Assembly: GCA_040756415.1 (NCBI GenBank)
Contig: JBFLYZ010000046.1
Coordinates: forward strand, 1-29,737
Length of the DNA: 29,737 nt
Direction: 5' to 3'
Source of the DNA: JBFLYZ01 sp040756415
GTDB lineage: Bacteria; Bacteroidota; Bacteroidia; JADZBD01
The number at the start of each line of letters is the position of its first letter. The stretch's first letter is position 1. The notes under the pieces were generated by a model. That model was not told where the DNA came from. It was given only the letters and a program-made list of their open reading frames with translations, and made no database searches. Position numbers and translations under genes: made by a program. Positions 23,616 to 29,737 of the stretch are shown here, in pieces.

Positions 23616-24194
23616 ATGAAAAAAGCAATTTGGATAGCAGGTATGGCAGCGGCCATGTTTTTTGGCAGCCCGATGACCCTGTCGGCCCAGGTAACAGATA
23701 CCACCACCACGGGCGATCCCTCGAAGCAGGGCGGTGACAAGACCACTATGCCCCAGCAGGGCGGAAACCAGGAGGATAAGACCAAGCAGGGAGATCAGAA
23801 CAAGCAATACGATCAGACCAGGCAGGAGGATAAATCCAAACAAGGTAAACAAACCTCACAGACCGGGAACTGGGAAAAAGTGCAAAGCGGCACCTGGATG
23901 GGGCACGATAACACTTCCTACAGGCTGAACACGAACGATTTCACATTGTCTTCGTCCGTGGATGGAAACACCTTCAGCCCGGTTGACGATGGCGTGTGGC
24001 ATGATATGGACGGCAACTGGTTCCGTATCAAGGATAAAAAATTAATGATGTCAGATGACGAGGGTAAGACCTGGAAGGACGTAAAAGAAGGAAAGTGGCG
24101 CGGAGCCGATGGCAATTGGTATAAGTTCGACAAGAACTGGTCGCTCATGATGATGAAGGATAAAAAAACCAAAGAACCGTATAAGCAGGAGTAG
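23616..24194 (+). CDS. Exported protein with three tandem Trp/Gly repeats
   Basis: This 192-aa protein has a signal peptide (1-24, ending LSA) and a low-complexity linker rich in Gln, Lys, Asp, Thr and Gly (about 26-84). Three tandem repeats of 33-34 residues follow, at 86-119, 120-152 and 153-185. Each begins with an aromatic residue, then V at position 4, G-x-W at 7-9, a D-G-N-W-Y/F-R/K turn in the middle, and ends near a Thr. The second and third units are closest. I do not know a family for it. Such repeats suggest a small beta-structure exposed outside the cytoplasm, perhaps on a flexible tether. The gene has a strong Shine-Dalgarno and its own terminator, but no TAnnTTTG box. Confidence 0.8.
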   Translation: MKKAIWIAGMAAAMFFGSPMTLSAQVTDTTTTGDPSKQGGDKTTMPQQGGNQEDKTKQGDQNKQYDQTRQEDKSKQGKQTSQTGNWEKVQSGTWMGHDNTSYRLNTNDFTLSSSVDGNTFSPVDDGVWHDMDGNWFRIKDKKLMMSDDEGKTWKDVKEGKWRGADGNWYKFDKNWSLMMMKDKKTKEPYKQE

Positions 24195-24230
24195 GTTGGA
24201 GTGAAGTTGGAGTTTGTGGTTTTTTGGTGT

Positions 24231-24268
24231 ACCGGCTGCTGTTCTTCTGAATGGCAGCCGGTTTTTTT
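24231..24268 (+). terminator. Intrinsic terminator after the W-repeat gene
   Basis: A perfect 9-bp GC-rich stem (ACCGGCTGC, 24231-24239, with GCAGCCGGT, 24254-24262) is followed by seven T. It also shows that an upstream in-frame ATG at 24251 cannot be the start of the phosphatase gene that follows. Confidence 0.92.
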
Positions 24269-24302
24269 GCTGCCGTGGTGAAGGCATTTCGCATCCTTGT
24301 TG

Positions 24303-24310
24303 TATCTTTA
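24303..24310 (+). promoter_or_regulatory. Possible promoter of the TPR-SpoIIE gene, box TATCTTTA
   Basis: One mismatch from TAnnTTTG, 18 nt before the chosen ATG at 24329 and downstream of the previous gene's terminator. Confidence 0.4.
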
Positions 24311-24328
24311 GGCAGAGAGCCCCAGGAA

Positions 24329-26098
24329 ATGCCCGATACGATAGATTATACCACAGTTTATGAAGATATTGACCTGCTGATCCGGAAGGCGCTGGAAAGC
24401 ATGGGTACGGATATCCGGCTTTCGTTCGAGCTTGCGGAAAAAGCCCACGCAGAATCGCTGAGCCGGGCTTACCGGAAGGGGATCGCCCAGAGCCTGATGG
24501 TGATGGGACGATGCTACGAGCGCGTATCGGATTACCTCAATGCCCTCGAAAAGTCGCTGGAGGCACTGGAGCTGTTTACCGGCCTGGGGGATAAAAAGGG
24601 TGAATCGGACTGCCTGAACACCCTTGGCGGAGTATACAATTACCTGGGGGACCACCAAAGGCGGCTGGAGATCAACCTGCGCACCCTGGAGCTGAGAAGG
24701 GAGGCGGGGGACAAGAGCGGTGAGATCGGCTCGCTGAACAATATTGGCGATACATATATTAAGCTGGGGCAATACGAAAAGGCTCTCGAAACCTTTTACG
24801 CCTGCCTGTCCTATCCCGACCTGTCGGACCGTAACCGTACCATACTGCTGCATAACATCGGAGAGACTTTTTTCTTCATGGGCGACCTGAAAAAAGCGGA
24901 AGAATACCTCAGCGAGGGGATGAGTTGGGCTCAGCGAACGGGGTATCGAACGATTGAATGCGTGGCGAATAATTTCCTGGCCGAGATAAGGATCGGTCAA
25001 GGCGATCATACTTCCGCCCTGGCCCTGCTCACCGCTGCATTGGCCATTGGTAACGAGCTGGGTATAAAAGACGAGCTGTTCTCCACTTACCGCTTGCTTT
25101 CCGTGGCGCATGAGGCCCTGGGCAGCACGGAAGAGGCCTTCAGGTATTATAAGCTGTTTCATTCCGTGAAGGAAGAGTTATATAATGAATCGAGCATCCA
25201 GAAGATAAAGAACATCCAGTTCAGGTATGAGACCAAAGACCTGCGAAAGGAAAAAGAGGCCGAGCGCGACAAGAACCGCCAGTTGCGGCAGGCCTACGAG
25301 CGCATAGAAGAGCAGAACAAGATCATTGTTCAGGCGAATACCGCCATTACCGACAGTATACGTTACGCCAAACGGCTGCAGGAGGCCATCCTACCTCCCG
25401 CCCGGCTGTTCAGCCAGCTCTTGCCCGACTCGTTCGTCTTTTATCGCCCGAAGGATATTGTGAGCGGTGATTTTTACTGGCTCGAGCGCTGGGGAAATCA
25501 AATTCTTGTAGCCGCGGTCGATTGTACCGGGCACGGGGTGCCGGGAGCCTTTATGAGCATTATCGGCTACACCCAGCTTAACCGGATCGTGAACGAGCTG
25601 GGCATTTCCCGCCCCTCGCTTATCCTGAATGCGCTGAACAAAAGCGTGAGCGCTCTTCTCCGCCATGGCCATGACCACTCGCAGATGAAAGACGGCATGG
25701 ATATCTCGCTGATCGCGATAGAGCCCGGGCAGAGAACGGTGCAGTATGCGGGAGCCTTTAACGCGCTTTACCTGGTGCGCGATGGAAAGCTCGTGATCAT
25801 ACCGGCAGACCGTTTCCCCGTAGGGCAGTACCATGCCGGGGATATCCGCAACTTCACCAACCACGAGTTACAGTTGAATGCCGGTGACCGGCTTTACCTG
25901 TTCACCGATGGGTTTGCCGACCAGTTTGGAGGAAGCAGGAAAAAGAAGTTCAAGCAGCGGCAGTTGCAGGAAGAGCTGCTGCTGCTCAGCCACCTGCCTA
26001 TGAACGAGCAGGGGCTTGCGCTGGAACGGGTGTTTGATAATTGGAAGGGCGGGCTCGAACAGGTGGACGATGTGCTGGTGATAGGTATCGGGCTATGA
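24329..26098 (+). CDS. TPR and SpoIIE (PP2C-type) serine phosphatase
   Basis: This 589-aa protein is a signalling phosphatase. The N-terminal half (about 25-300) consists of TPR helices, with units such as SLNNIGDTYIKLGQYEKALE. A charged coiled coil (about 305-350) leads to a C-terminal PP2C/SpoIIE domain. Metal-binding acidic residues are visible in VSGDFYW, VAAVDCTGHGVPGAFMS, KDGMDISL and YLFTDGFADQFGG. Such enzymes usually dephosphorylate anti-sigma-factor antagonists, or read out a histidine-kinase-like input; no partner is encoded nearby. There is no transmembrane helix between TPR and coil, unlike many Bacteroidota relatives, so it is probably cytoplasmic. I chose the ATG at 24329 because the earlier in-frame ATG at 24251 lies within a terminator. 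Confidence 0.93.
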   Translation: MPDTIDYTTVYEDIDLLIRKALESMGTDIRLSFELAEKAHAESLSRAYRKGIAQSLMVMGRCYERVSDYLNALEKSLEALELFTGLGDKKGESDCLNTLGGVYNYLGDHQRRLEINLRTLELRREAGDKSGEIGSLNNIGDTYIKLGQYEKALETFYACLSYPDLSDRNRTILLHNIGETFFFMGDLKKAEEYLSEGMSWAQRTGYRTIECVANNFLAEIRIGQGDHTSALALLTAALAIGNELGIKDELFSTYRLLSVAHEALGSTEEAFRYYKLFHSVKEELYNESSIQKIKNIQFRYETKDLRKEKEAERDKNRQLRQAYERIEEQNKIIVQANTAITDSIRYAKRLQEAILPPARLFSQLLPDSFVFYRPKDIVSGDFYWLERWGNQILVAAVDCTGHGVPGAFMSIIGYTQLNRIVNELGISRPSLILNALNKSVSALLRHGHDHSQMKDGMDISLIAIEPGQRTVQYAGAFNALYLVRDGKLVIIPADRFPVGQYHAGDIRNFTNHELQLNAGDRLYLFTDGFADQFGGSRKKKFKQRQLQEELLLLSHLPMNEQGLALERVFDNWKGGLEQVDDVLVIGIGL

Positions 26099-26102
26099 AT
26101 TC

Positions 26103-26618
26103 TTACAGTTGATCTTTTTTTGCCTTATAATACCGCAGCATCTGTCCGAAATCGAAACCCATGCTGAGCCCGTTCACCGCTTTGGCGATACGGCCGGCTT
26201 TCGTTACTTCCGTCTTGGCGCTTTCTATCCATTTCGAAAAATAGTTCTGGTGGCCGGGCGATAAGCTCCTGAAGAAGGCCAACGCCTTCGGCTCATCTTC
26301 CAGGCAGGTCAGAAAATCGGCATCCATCCTGTAACCGGTATCGTCCGCTTCCAGGCTCACCGTCACCGTGTCTCCTTTCTGCTTGCGCAGGCCTTTCCGC
26401 ATGGTCCCGTTCACCGGCAAAATAAAGTCTCCTTCTCCCATAGGCAGCAGCGCTGCCCGGCTGATGGGAAAGTTATCCAGCCTGCCTTTTACGCGAAAAG
26501 ATTTTTTATTGCCAGGCTTCAGCTTCTGGGCCAGATGCGAAGGGATCGCTATATAGGTCCAGCCGGTCTTCTCTCCCTGTTTGCCGAAGCGCTGCAATAT
26601 GGCCTTGAACCGGATCAT
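26103..26618 (-). CDS. YdeI/OmpD-associated family protein with DUF1905 domain
   Basis: This 171-aa protein has an N-terminal DUF1905 barrel (about 1-95), with GWTYIAIPSHLAQKL (19-33) and the turn FILPVNGTMRKGLRKQKGD (64-82). A C-terminal helical YdeI-type region contains LSPGHQNYFSKWIESAKT (126-143) and GRIAKAV, where family members have a conserved RP/RH-x-R-R-I-x-K-A-V-type motif. Members are linked to bacteriocin or peptide tolerance in enterobacteria, but the function is not settled. The start is the ATG at 26618, which overlaps the stop of the RNA methyltransferase by 4 nt (ATGA); a longer frame upstream is just that gene's sequence. It converges on the phosphatase gene with 4 nt between. 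Confidence 0.85.
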   Translation of the reverse strand: MIRFKAILQRFGKQGEKTGWTYIAIPSHLAQKLKPGNKKSFRVKGRLDNFPISRAALLPMGEGDFILPVNGTMRKGLRKQKGDTVTVSLEADDTGYRMDADFLTCLEDEPKALAFFRSLSPGHQNYFSKWIESAKTEVTKAGRIAKAVNGLSMGFDFGQMLRYYKAKKDQL

Positions 26619-27385
26619 ATGCCCTTTCTTTGCCTTACTGCTTCGAACACAATGATGGCGCAACTGGTGGAAACATTCAGCGAATCGATCTTGCCCAGCA
26701 TGGGTATTTTGATCTGTTCGGCAGCACTGAGCCATTTCTCCGAAAGCCCGGTAGCTTCGGTGCCCATTACGATGGCGCTGGGCTCAGCGAGCGGCACTTC
26801 GGTATAATAACGGGTGGCCGTTAGCGCGGCTGCCCAGGGCCTGATGTTCTTTTTTTTCAGCCAGTTCAGCACTTCGGCTGTACTTGCGGTTACGGTGGGT
26901 ACGGTAAATACGCAGCCCACGCTCGAACGTATGCAGTTGGGGTTATAGATGTCGGTGGCGGGATCGCAAACGATCACCGCATCGGCATGCGCTGCATCGG
27001 CTGTGCGCAGAATGGCGCCCAGGTTACCGGGTTTTTCCACCGCCTCGAGCACAATGATCAGCGGCACGGCAGAAAGGCGCAGGTCATCGAGGGTCAGATG
27101 CTTTGCGCGCGCAAGGGCGATTAGTCCATCGGAGTTTTCGCGGTAAGCGATCTTTTCAAAGATAGAACGGGTGATAGGCAACTGGTTCGGAAGATCGCTG
27201 GATCCAGCGATCTCGGGGCAAAGGAACACGGTAACCAGCTCATATCCCGCCTGCCTGGCCAGCATTATTTCTTTTTTCCCTTCAATCACGATAAGGCCCT
27301 GCGCTTTCCGCTCCGCTGCTTTTTCGCGCAGGCGGACCAGGTTCCTGATCTTCGGGTTGGAAGCCGATGAGATACTTTCCTTCAT
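26615..27385 (-). CDS. TrmH/SpoU-family RNA 2'-O-methyltransferase
   Basis: This 256-aa SPOUT enzyme methylates ribose 2'-OH groups of rRNA or tRNA. An N-terminal L30e-like substrate-binding domain (about 1-95) begins with the typical ISSASNPKIRNLVRLREK and includes IVIEGKKEI (32-40). The catalytic domain has motif 1 as KPGNLGAILRTADA (118-131) with its catalytic arginine, motif 2 as VMGTEATGLS (206-215) and motif 3 as MLGKIDSLNVSTS (229-241), in which many homologues have NVSVS or NVSVA. The exact target cannot be told; RlmB or TrmH-like 23S or tRNA sites are possible. It shares a divergent promoter region with the UbiA-type gene. A GGAGG lies 4 nt before its ATG. Confidence 0.92.
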   Translation of the reverse strand: MKESISSASNPKIRNLVRLREKAAERKAQGLIVIEGKKEIMLARQAGYELVTVFLCPEIAGSSDLPNQLPITRSIFEKIAYRENSDGLIALARAKHLTLDDLRLSAVPLIIVLEAVEKPGNLGAILRTADAAHADAVIVCDPATDIYNPNCIRSSVGCVFTVPTVTASTAEVLNWLKKKNIRPWAAALTATRYYTEVPLAEPSAIVMGTEATGLSEKWLSAAEQIKIPMLGKIDSLNVSTSCAIIVFEAVRQRKGI

Positions 27386-27393
27386 ACGACCTC

Positions 27394-27401
27394 CAAAAAT
27401 A
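27394..27401 (-). promoter_or_regulatory. RNA methyltransferase promoter, box TATTTTTG
   Basis: A perfect TAnnTTTG box on the minus strand, 8 nt before the ATG at 27385, two bases away from the oppositely oriented box at 27404-27411. Confidence 0.5.
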
Positions 27402-27403
27402 AC

Positions 27404-27411
27404 TAATTTTG
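27404..27411 (+). promoter_or_regulatory. UbiA-type gene promoter, box TAATTTTG
   Basis: A perfect TAnnTTTG box on the plus strand, 6 nt before a GTG start codon at 27418. The opposing box for the RNA methyltransferase ends at 27401. Confidence 0.5.
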
Positions 27412-27417
27412 AAGGCG

Positions 27418-28260
27418 GTGAAGAATTACCTCTCGCTTATCAAGTTCAGCCATACGGTATTTGCGATGCCTTTCGCCATCATCGGTTTTTTCCTGGCGCT
27501 CAGGGAAAGCCCGGTCGACTGGAAGCTGTTCGTATTGGTGGTGCTCTGCATGGTTTTCGCGCGAAGCGCGGCCATGGCCTTCAACCGCTATGTCGACAGG
27601 GCCTATGACGCCCTGAACAAGCGGACCGCTGTGCGCGAGATCCCCGCAGGTGTTATCAGCGCGCGTCATGCGCTTTTCTTTGTGATCCTGAACAGCGTGC
27701 TGTTCATCGCCACCGCTTTTTTCATCAACCGCCTGTGTTTTATGCTGTCGCCCGTAGCCCTGCTGGTCATACTCGGGTATAGCTATACCAAGCGCTTTAC
27801 CGCGCTTTGCCACCTGGTGCTCGGCCTGGGTCTTTCCCTGGCTCCCATAGGCGCCTACCTGGCTGTAACGGGCCGGTTCGATCTGCTTCCCCTGCTTTAC
27901 TCCTTTGCGGTGCTGTTCTGGGTAAGCGGCTTCGATATCATCTATGCCCTGCAGGATGAGGAGTTCGATCGTTCGCAGCGGCTGCGGTCCATCCCGGCAG
28001 CCCTGGGAAAGCGGGCCGCACTGTCAGTATCCGTATTGCTGCATGCGCTTGCAGGAGCCCTTATTCTTTTTGCTGGATATTATGCGCAGTTCGATCTGTG
28101 GTACTGGGTGGGCGCGGGCGTGTTCATCGGTCTCCTGATCTACCAGCATACCCTGGTCAAACCCCACGATCTGAGTCGCGTGAACCTGGCCTTTATGACC
28201 ACCAACGGGATGGCCAGCGTCATTTTCTCGGTTTTTTTCATGCTCGAACTTTATCTCTGA
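27418..28260 (+). CDS. UbiA-family prenyltransferase (menaquinone-type, MqnP-like)
   Basis: This 280-aa integral membrane enzyme transfers a polyprenyl chain to an aromatic ring. The two Asp-rich Mg2+/diphosphate-binding motifs are NRYVDRAYDALNKRT (57-71) and DIIYALQDEEFDRSQ (172-186); about eight further hydrophobic helices are visible. The LIKFSHTVFAMPFAIIGF start (7-24) is typical of 4-hydroxybenzoate-prenyltransferase-like proteins, including MqnP of the futalosine menaquinone pathway. MqnP is the likeliest role because Bacteroidota make menaquinone, but no other mqn gene is here. I chose the GTG at 27418; a TTG at 27409 lies inside the promoter box. The stop overlaps the next ATG by one base (TGATG). 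Confidence 0.88.
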   Translation: MKNYLSLIKFSHTVFAMPFAIIGFFLALRESPVDWKLFVLVVLCMVFARSAAMAFNRYVDRAYDALNKRTAVREIPAGVISARHALFFVILNSVLFIATAFFINRLCFMLSPVALLVILGYSYTKRFTALCHLVLGLGLSLAPIGAYLAVTGRFDLLPLLYSFAVLFWVSGFDIIYALQDEEFDRSQRLRSIPAALGKRAALSVSVLLHALAGALILFAGYYAQFDLWYWVGAGVFIGLLIYQHTLVKPHDLSRVNLAFMTTNGMASVIFSVFFMLELYL

Positions 28261-28919
28261 TGAGCAGGCTGCGCGTGCTGTCAAGGCGTTTAATCAGGTG
28301 GTCGCTCGTTCTGGGGGGCCTGCTCGCAGTGGCCGTGGCGCTCAGCAACTGGTGGATCATCAGCTCAGCGCGCGGCAGGTTGTTCTCCGATGCGGATAAG
28401 ATCCCCTTCAGGCCGGTGGGCCTGGTGCTGGGGGCGAACAAGACCGCTGGCGGTGGCATTAACCTGTATTTCAAATACAGGATAGAAGCCGCGGCCGCCC
28501 TCTTCAGGGCCGGCAAGATAAAGCACATTATTGTGAGCGGTGATAATCATATCCGGGAATACGATGAGGCTACCGATATGATGAAAGCCCTGGTGGAGCT
28601 GGGAATACCCGATTCATGCATCACGCTCGATTATGCGGGATTCAGGACCCTTGATTCGGTGGTGCGGTGTAAGAAAGTATTCGGCCAGGATGCCATAACG
28701 ATCATTTCGCAGGAGTTCCATAACCAGCGTGCGCTGTTCATCGCTTCCGGCTACGGCATGGATGCGGTGGCATACAATGCCCAAGACGTGCCGGCCAGGT
28801 ATTCGTTCAAAACGGATATGCGGGAGTATTTCGCCAAGTTCAAGGCGGTGCTCGACCTTTACGTGCTGCATACTTCGCCCAGGTTCCTGGGCGAGAAAGT
28901 AGAGGTCAGGATCAATTGA
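28260..28919 (+). CDS. SanA/YdcF-like DUF218 membrane protein
   Basis: This 219-aa protein has one N-terminal membrane helix (about 12-31) and a DUF218 domain: RPVGLVLGANKTAGGG (48-63), a KYRIEAAAALFRAGKIKHII helix-strand, VSGDNHIREYDEATDMM and LDYAGFRTLDSVVRCKKVFG, with ITIISQEFHNQRALFIA after it. The SGD-N and Tyr-Ala-Gly-x-x-T-x-Asp-Ser patterns are those of SanA, the E. coli protein tied to vancomycin exclusion at high temperature; length and single N-terminal anchor also fit. The active site faces the periplasm in SanA. The biochemical activity is unknown. It is co-transcribed with the UbiA-type gene (1-nt overlap), and its last eight bases overlap the 3' end of the TerC gene. Confidence 0.88.
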   Translation: MSRLRVLSRRLIRWSLVLGGLLAVAVALSNWWIISSARGRLFSDADKIPFRPVGLVLGANKTAGGGINLYFKYRIEAAAALFRAGKIKHIIVSGDNHIREYDEATDMMKALVELGIPDSCITLDYAGFRTLDSVVRCKKVFGQDAITIISQEFHNQRALFIASGYGMDAVAYNAQDVPARYSFKTDMREYFAKFKAVLDLYVLHTSPRFLGEKVEVRIN

Positions 28920-29688
28920 TCTTATCCTTTGCGGCTTTTTTCTTCGCTGCCGTCTTCCTTCGCATACGCATGTTCAGCATCTCGACCAGGAAAGCGAAGG
29001 CCATGGACGAGTAAACGTACTGTTTGGGAACATGCACATCAAAGGATTCCATCACCAGCAGGGCCCCGATCATGAGCAGGAAGGCGAGGGCCAGCATTTT
29101 CAGCGTGGGATGTGCGTTGATGAAATCGCTCACTTTTTCAGCGAATACGAACATGATGATCATTGAAATGATGACGGCAATGATCATGATCAGCACCCCG
29201 TCAACGATCCCCACAGCGGTCAGGATGGAATCGAAAGAGAAAACGATATCGATCAGCACGATCTGCATGATGACTGCCGAAACGGTTGCCAGCTTCTTTT
29301 TCTCGGTTTTTTCTTCCTCGGAATCATCGGCCTCATCCATTTTCTCGTGAATTTCGGATGTGGTCTTGGCCAGCAGGAACACCCCGCCAGCAAAAAGAAT
29401 GATATCCCTTCCGCTGAAACCATGGCCGAAAATGGTAAACAGGTCGGTTTTCAGGCTGATGATCCAGGTGATGGCAAAGAGCAGGCCCACGCGCATGAGC
29501 AGGGCCAGGATCAGGCCAATGGAGCGGGCCTTGCGCTGGTCTTCCTTGTCGCGCAGCTTGCCCGCAATGATGGAAATGAAAATGATATTGTCTATGCCCA
29601 GCACGATCTCGAGCAGGGTGAGGGTAAGCAGGCTGAGTACCCCGTCAAGGGTAGCCAGGTGCGCCAACTGTTCTGAAAAGCTATCCAT
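28912..29688 (-). CDS. TerC-family integral membrane protein
   Basis: This 258-aa protein has about seven hydrophobic helices. It carries the TerC signature LEIVLGIDNIIFI (26-38) and, after a charged cytoplasmic loop (HEKMDEADDSEEEKTEKKK), the second internal repeat VLIDIVFSFDSILTAVG. The two membrane Asp residues of these repeats (GIDN and SFDS) are the expected metal-binding positions. Members are linked to manganese export to extracytoplasmic proteins and to tellurite resistance; a Mn2+ role is the best guess here. The C-terminus is Lys-rich. The promoter is unclear: GTAATTTGG around 29711-29718 has only one base between TA and TTTG and lies 22 nt upstream. No ter operon partners are present. 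Confidence 0.92.
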   Translation of the reverse strand: MDSFSEQLAHLATLDGVLSLLTLTLLEIVLGIDNIIFISIIAGKLRDKEDQRKARSIGLILALLMRVGLLFAITWIISLKTDLFTIFGHGFSGRDIILFAGGVFLLAKTTSEIHEKMDEADDSEEEKTEKKKLATVSAVIMQIVLIDIVFSFDSILTAVGIVDGVLIMIIAVIISMIIMFVFAEKVSDFINAHPTLKMLALAFLLMIGALLVMESFDVHVPKQYVYSSMAFAFLVEMLNMRMRRKTAAKKKAAKDKIN

Positions 29689-29737
29689 AATGGCTAAAAA
29701 AATACTGCGCCAAATTACCCATTAAGTTTTATTCAGC

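Overview
The window looks like a stretch of Bacteroidota chromosome, most likely from the Chitinophagales or a neighbouring order. Three things point there. Several genes are preceded by the Bacteroidota -7 promoter box TAnnTTTG rather than by a Shine-Dalgarno sequence. A kelch protein ends in a type IX secretion (T9SS) sorting domain. Several protein types common in this phylum are present (DUF4159, DUF6799, lmo0937-type peptide, TPR-SpoIIE phosphatase). Coding G+C is mostly well above 50 %. I see no tRNA, rRNA, CRISPR array, insertion sequence or prophage gene. Almost every base is coding; the only gap over 300 nt is 23128-23615.

Layout. 1-3200 (+): pckA with a strong terminator, then rsmE and a DUF4159 protein. 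3255-8472 (-): a tightly packed operon read right to left: kelch/T9SS protein, hisS, hutH, a TIMP/NTR-like membrane protein, ppa; its genes overlap or lie within 2 nt. 8513-13970 (-): a tripartite RND efflux operon (adaptor, pump, TolC-type channel). 14041-17122 (-): exported TapB/DUF3108-like protein, ettA and an unknown exported protein. 17228-18325 (+): a MidA/NDUFAF7-type methyltransferase.

18382-24194 is the least conventional part. A probable operon encodes a 51-aa lmo0937-type membrane peptide followed by three paralogous coiled-coil proteins, two of them lipoproteins. Next come an AarF/UbiB kinase translationally coupled to a phasin-like helical protein, a membrane-anchored free-standing EF-Tu domain-II-like barrel, a DUF6799 protein, and an exported protein with three tandem Trp/Gly repeats behind an unusually good Shine-Dalgarno. 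I read this as an envelope or stress-related set; that is inference.

24329-29688: a TPR-SpoIIE phosphatase, a YdeI/DUF1905 protein coupled to a TrmH-family RNA methyltransferase, a divergent UbiA-family prenyltransferase and SanA/YdcF-like protein, and a TerC-family membrane protein.

Most notable observations: very short or absent leaders implied by promoter boxes 5-8 nt before start codons; a compact back-to-back divergent promoter at 27394-27411; an AT-rich patch and a heptanucleotide repeat inside hisS; the coiled-coil triplet operon; and the EF-Tu-domain-II membrane protein.
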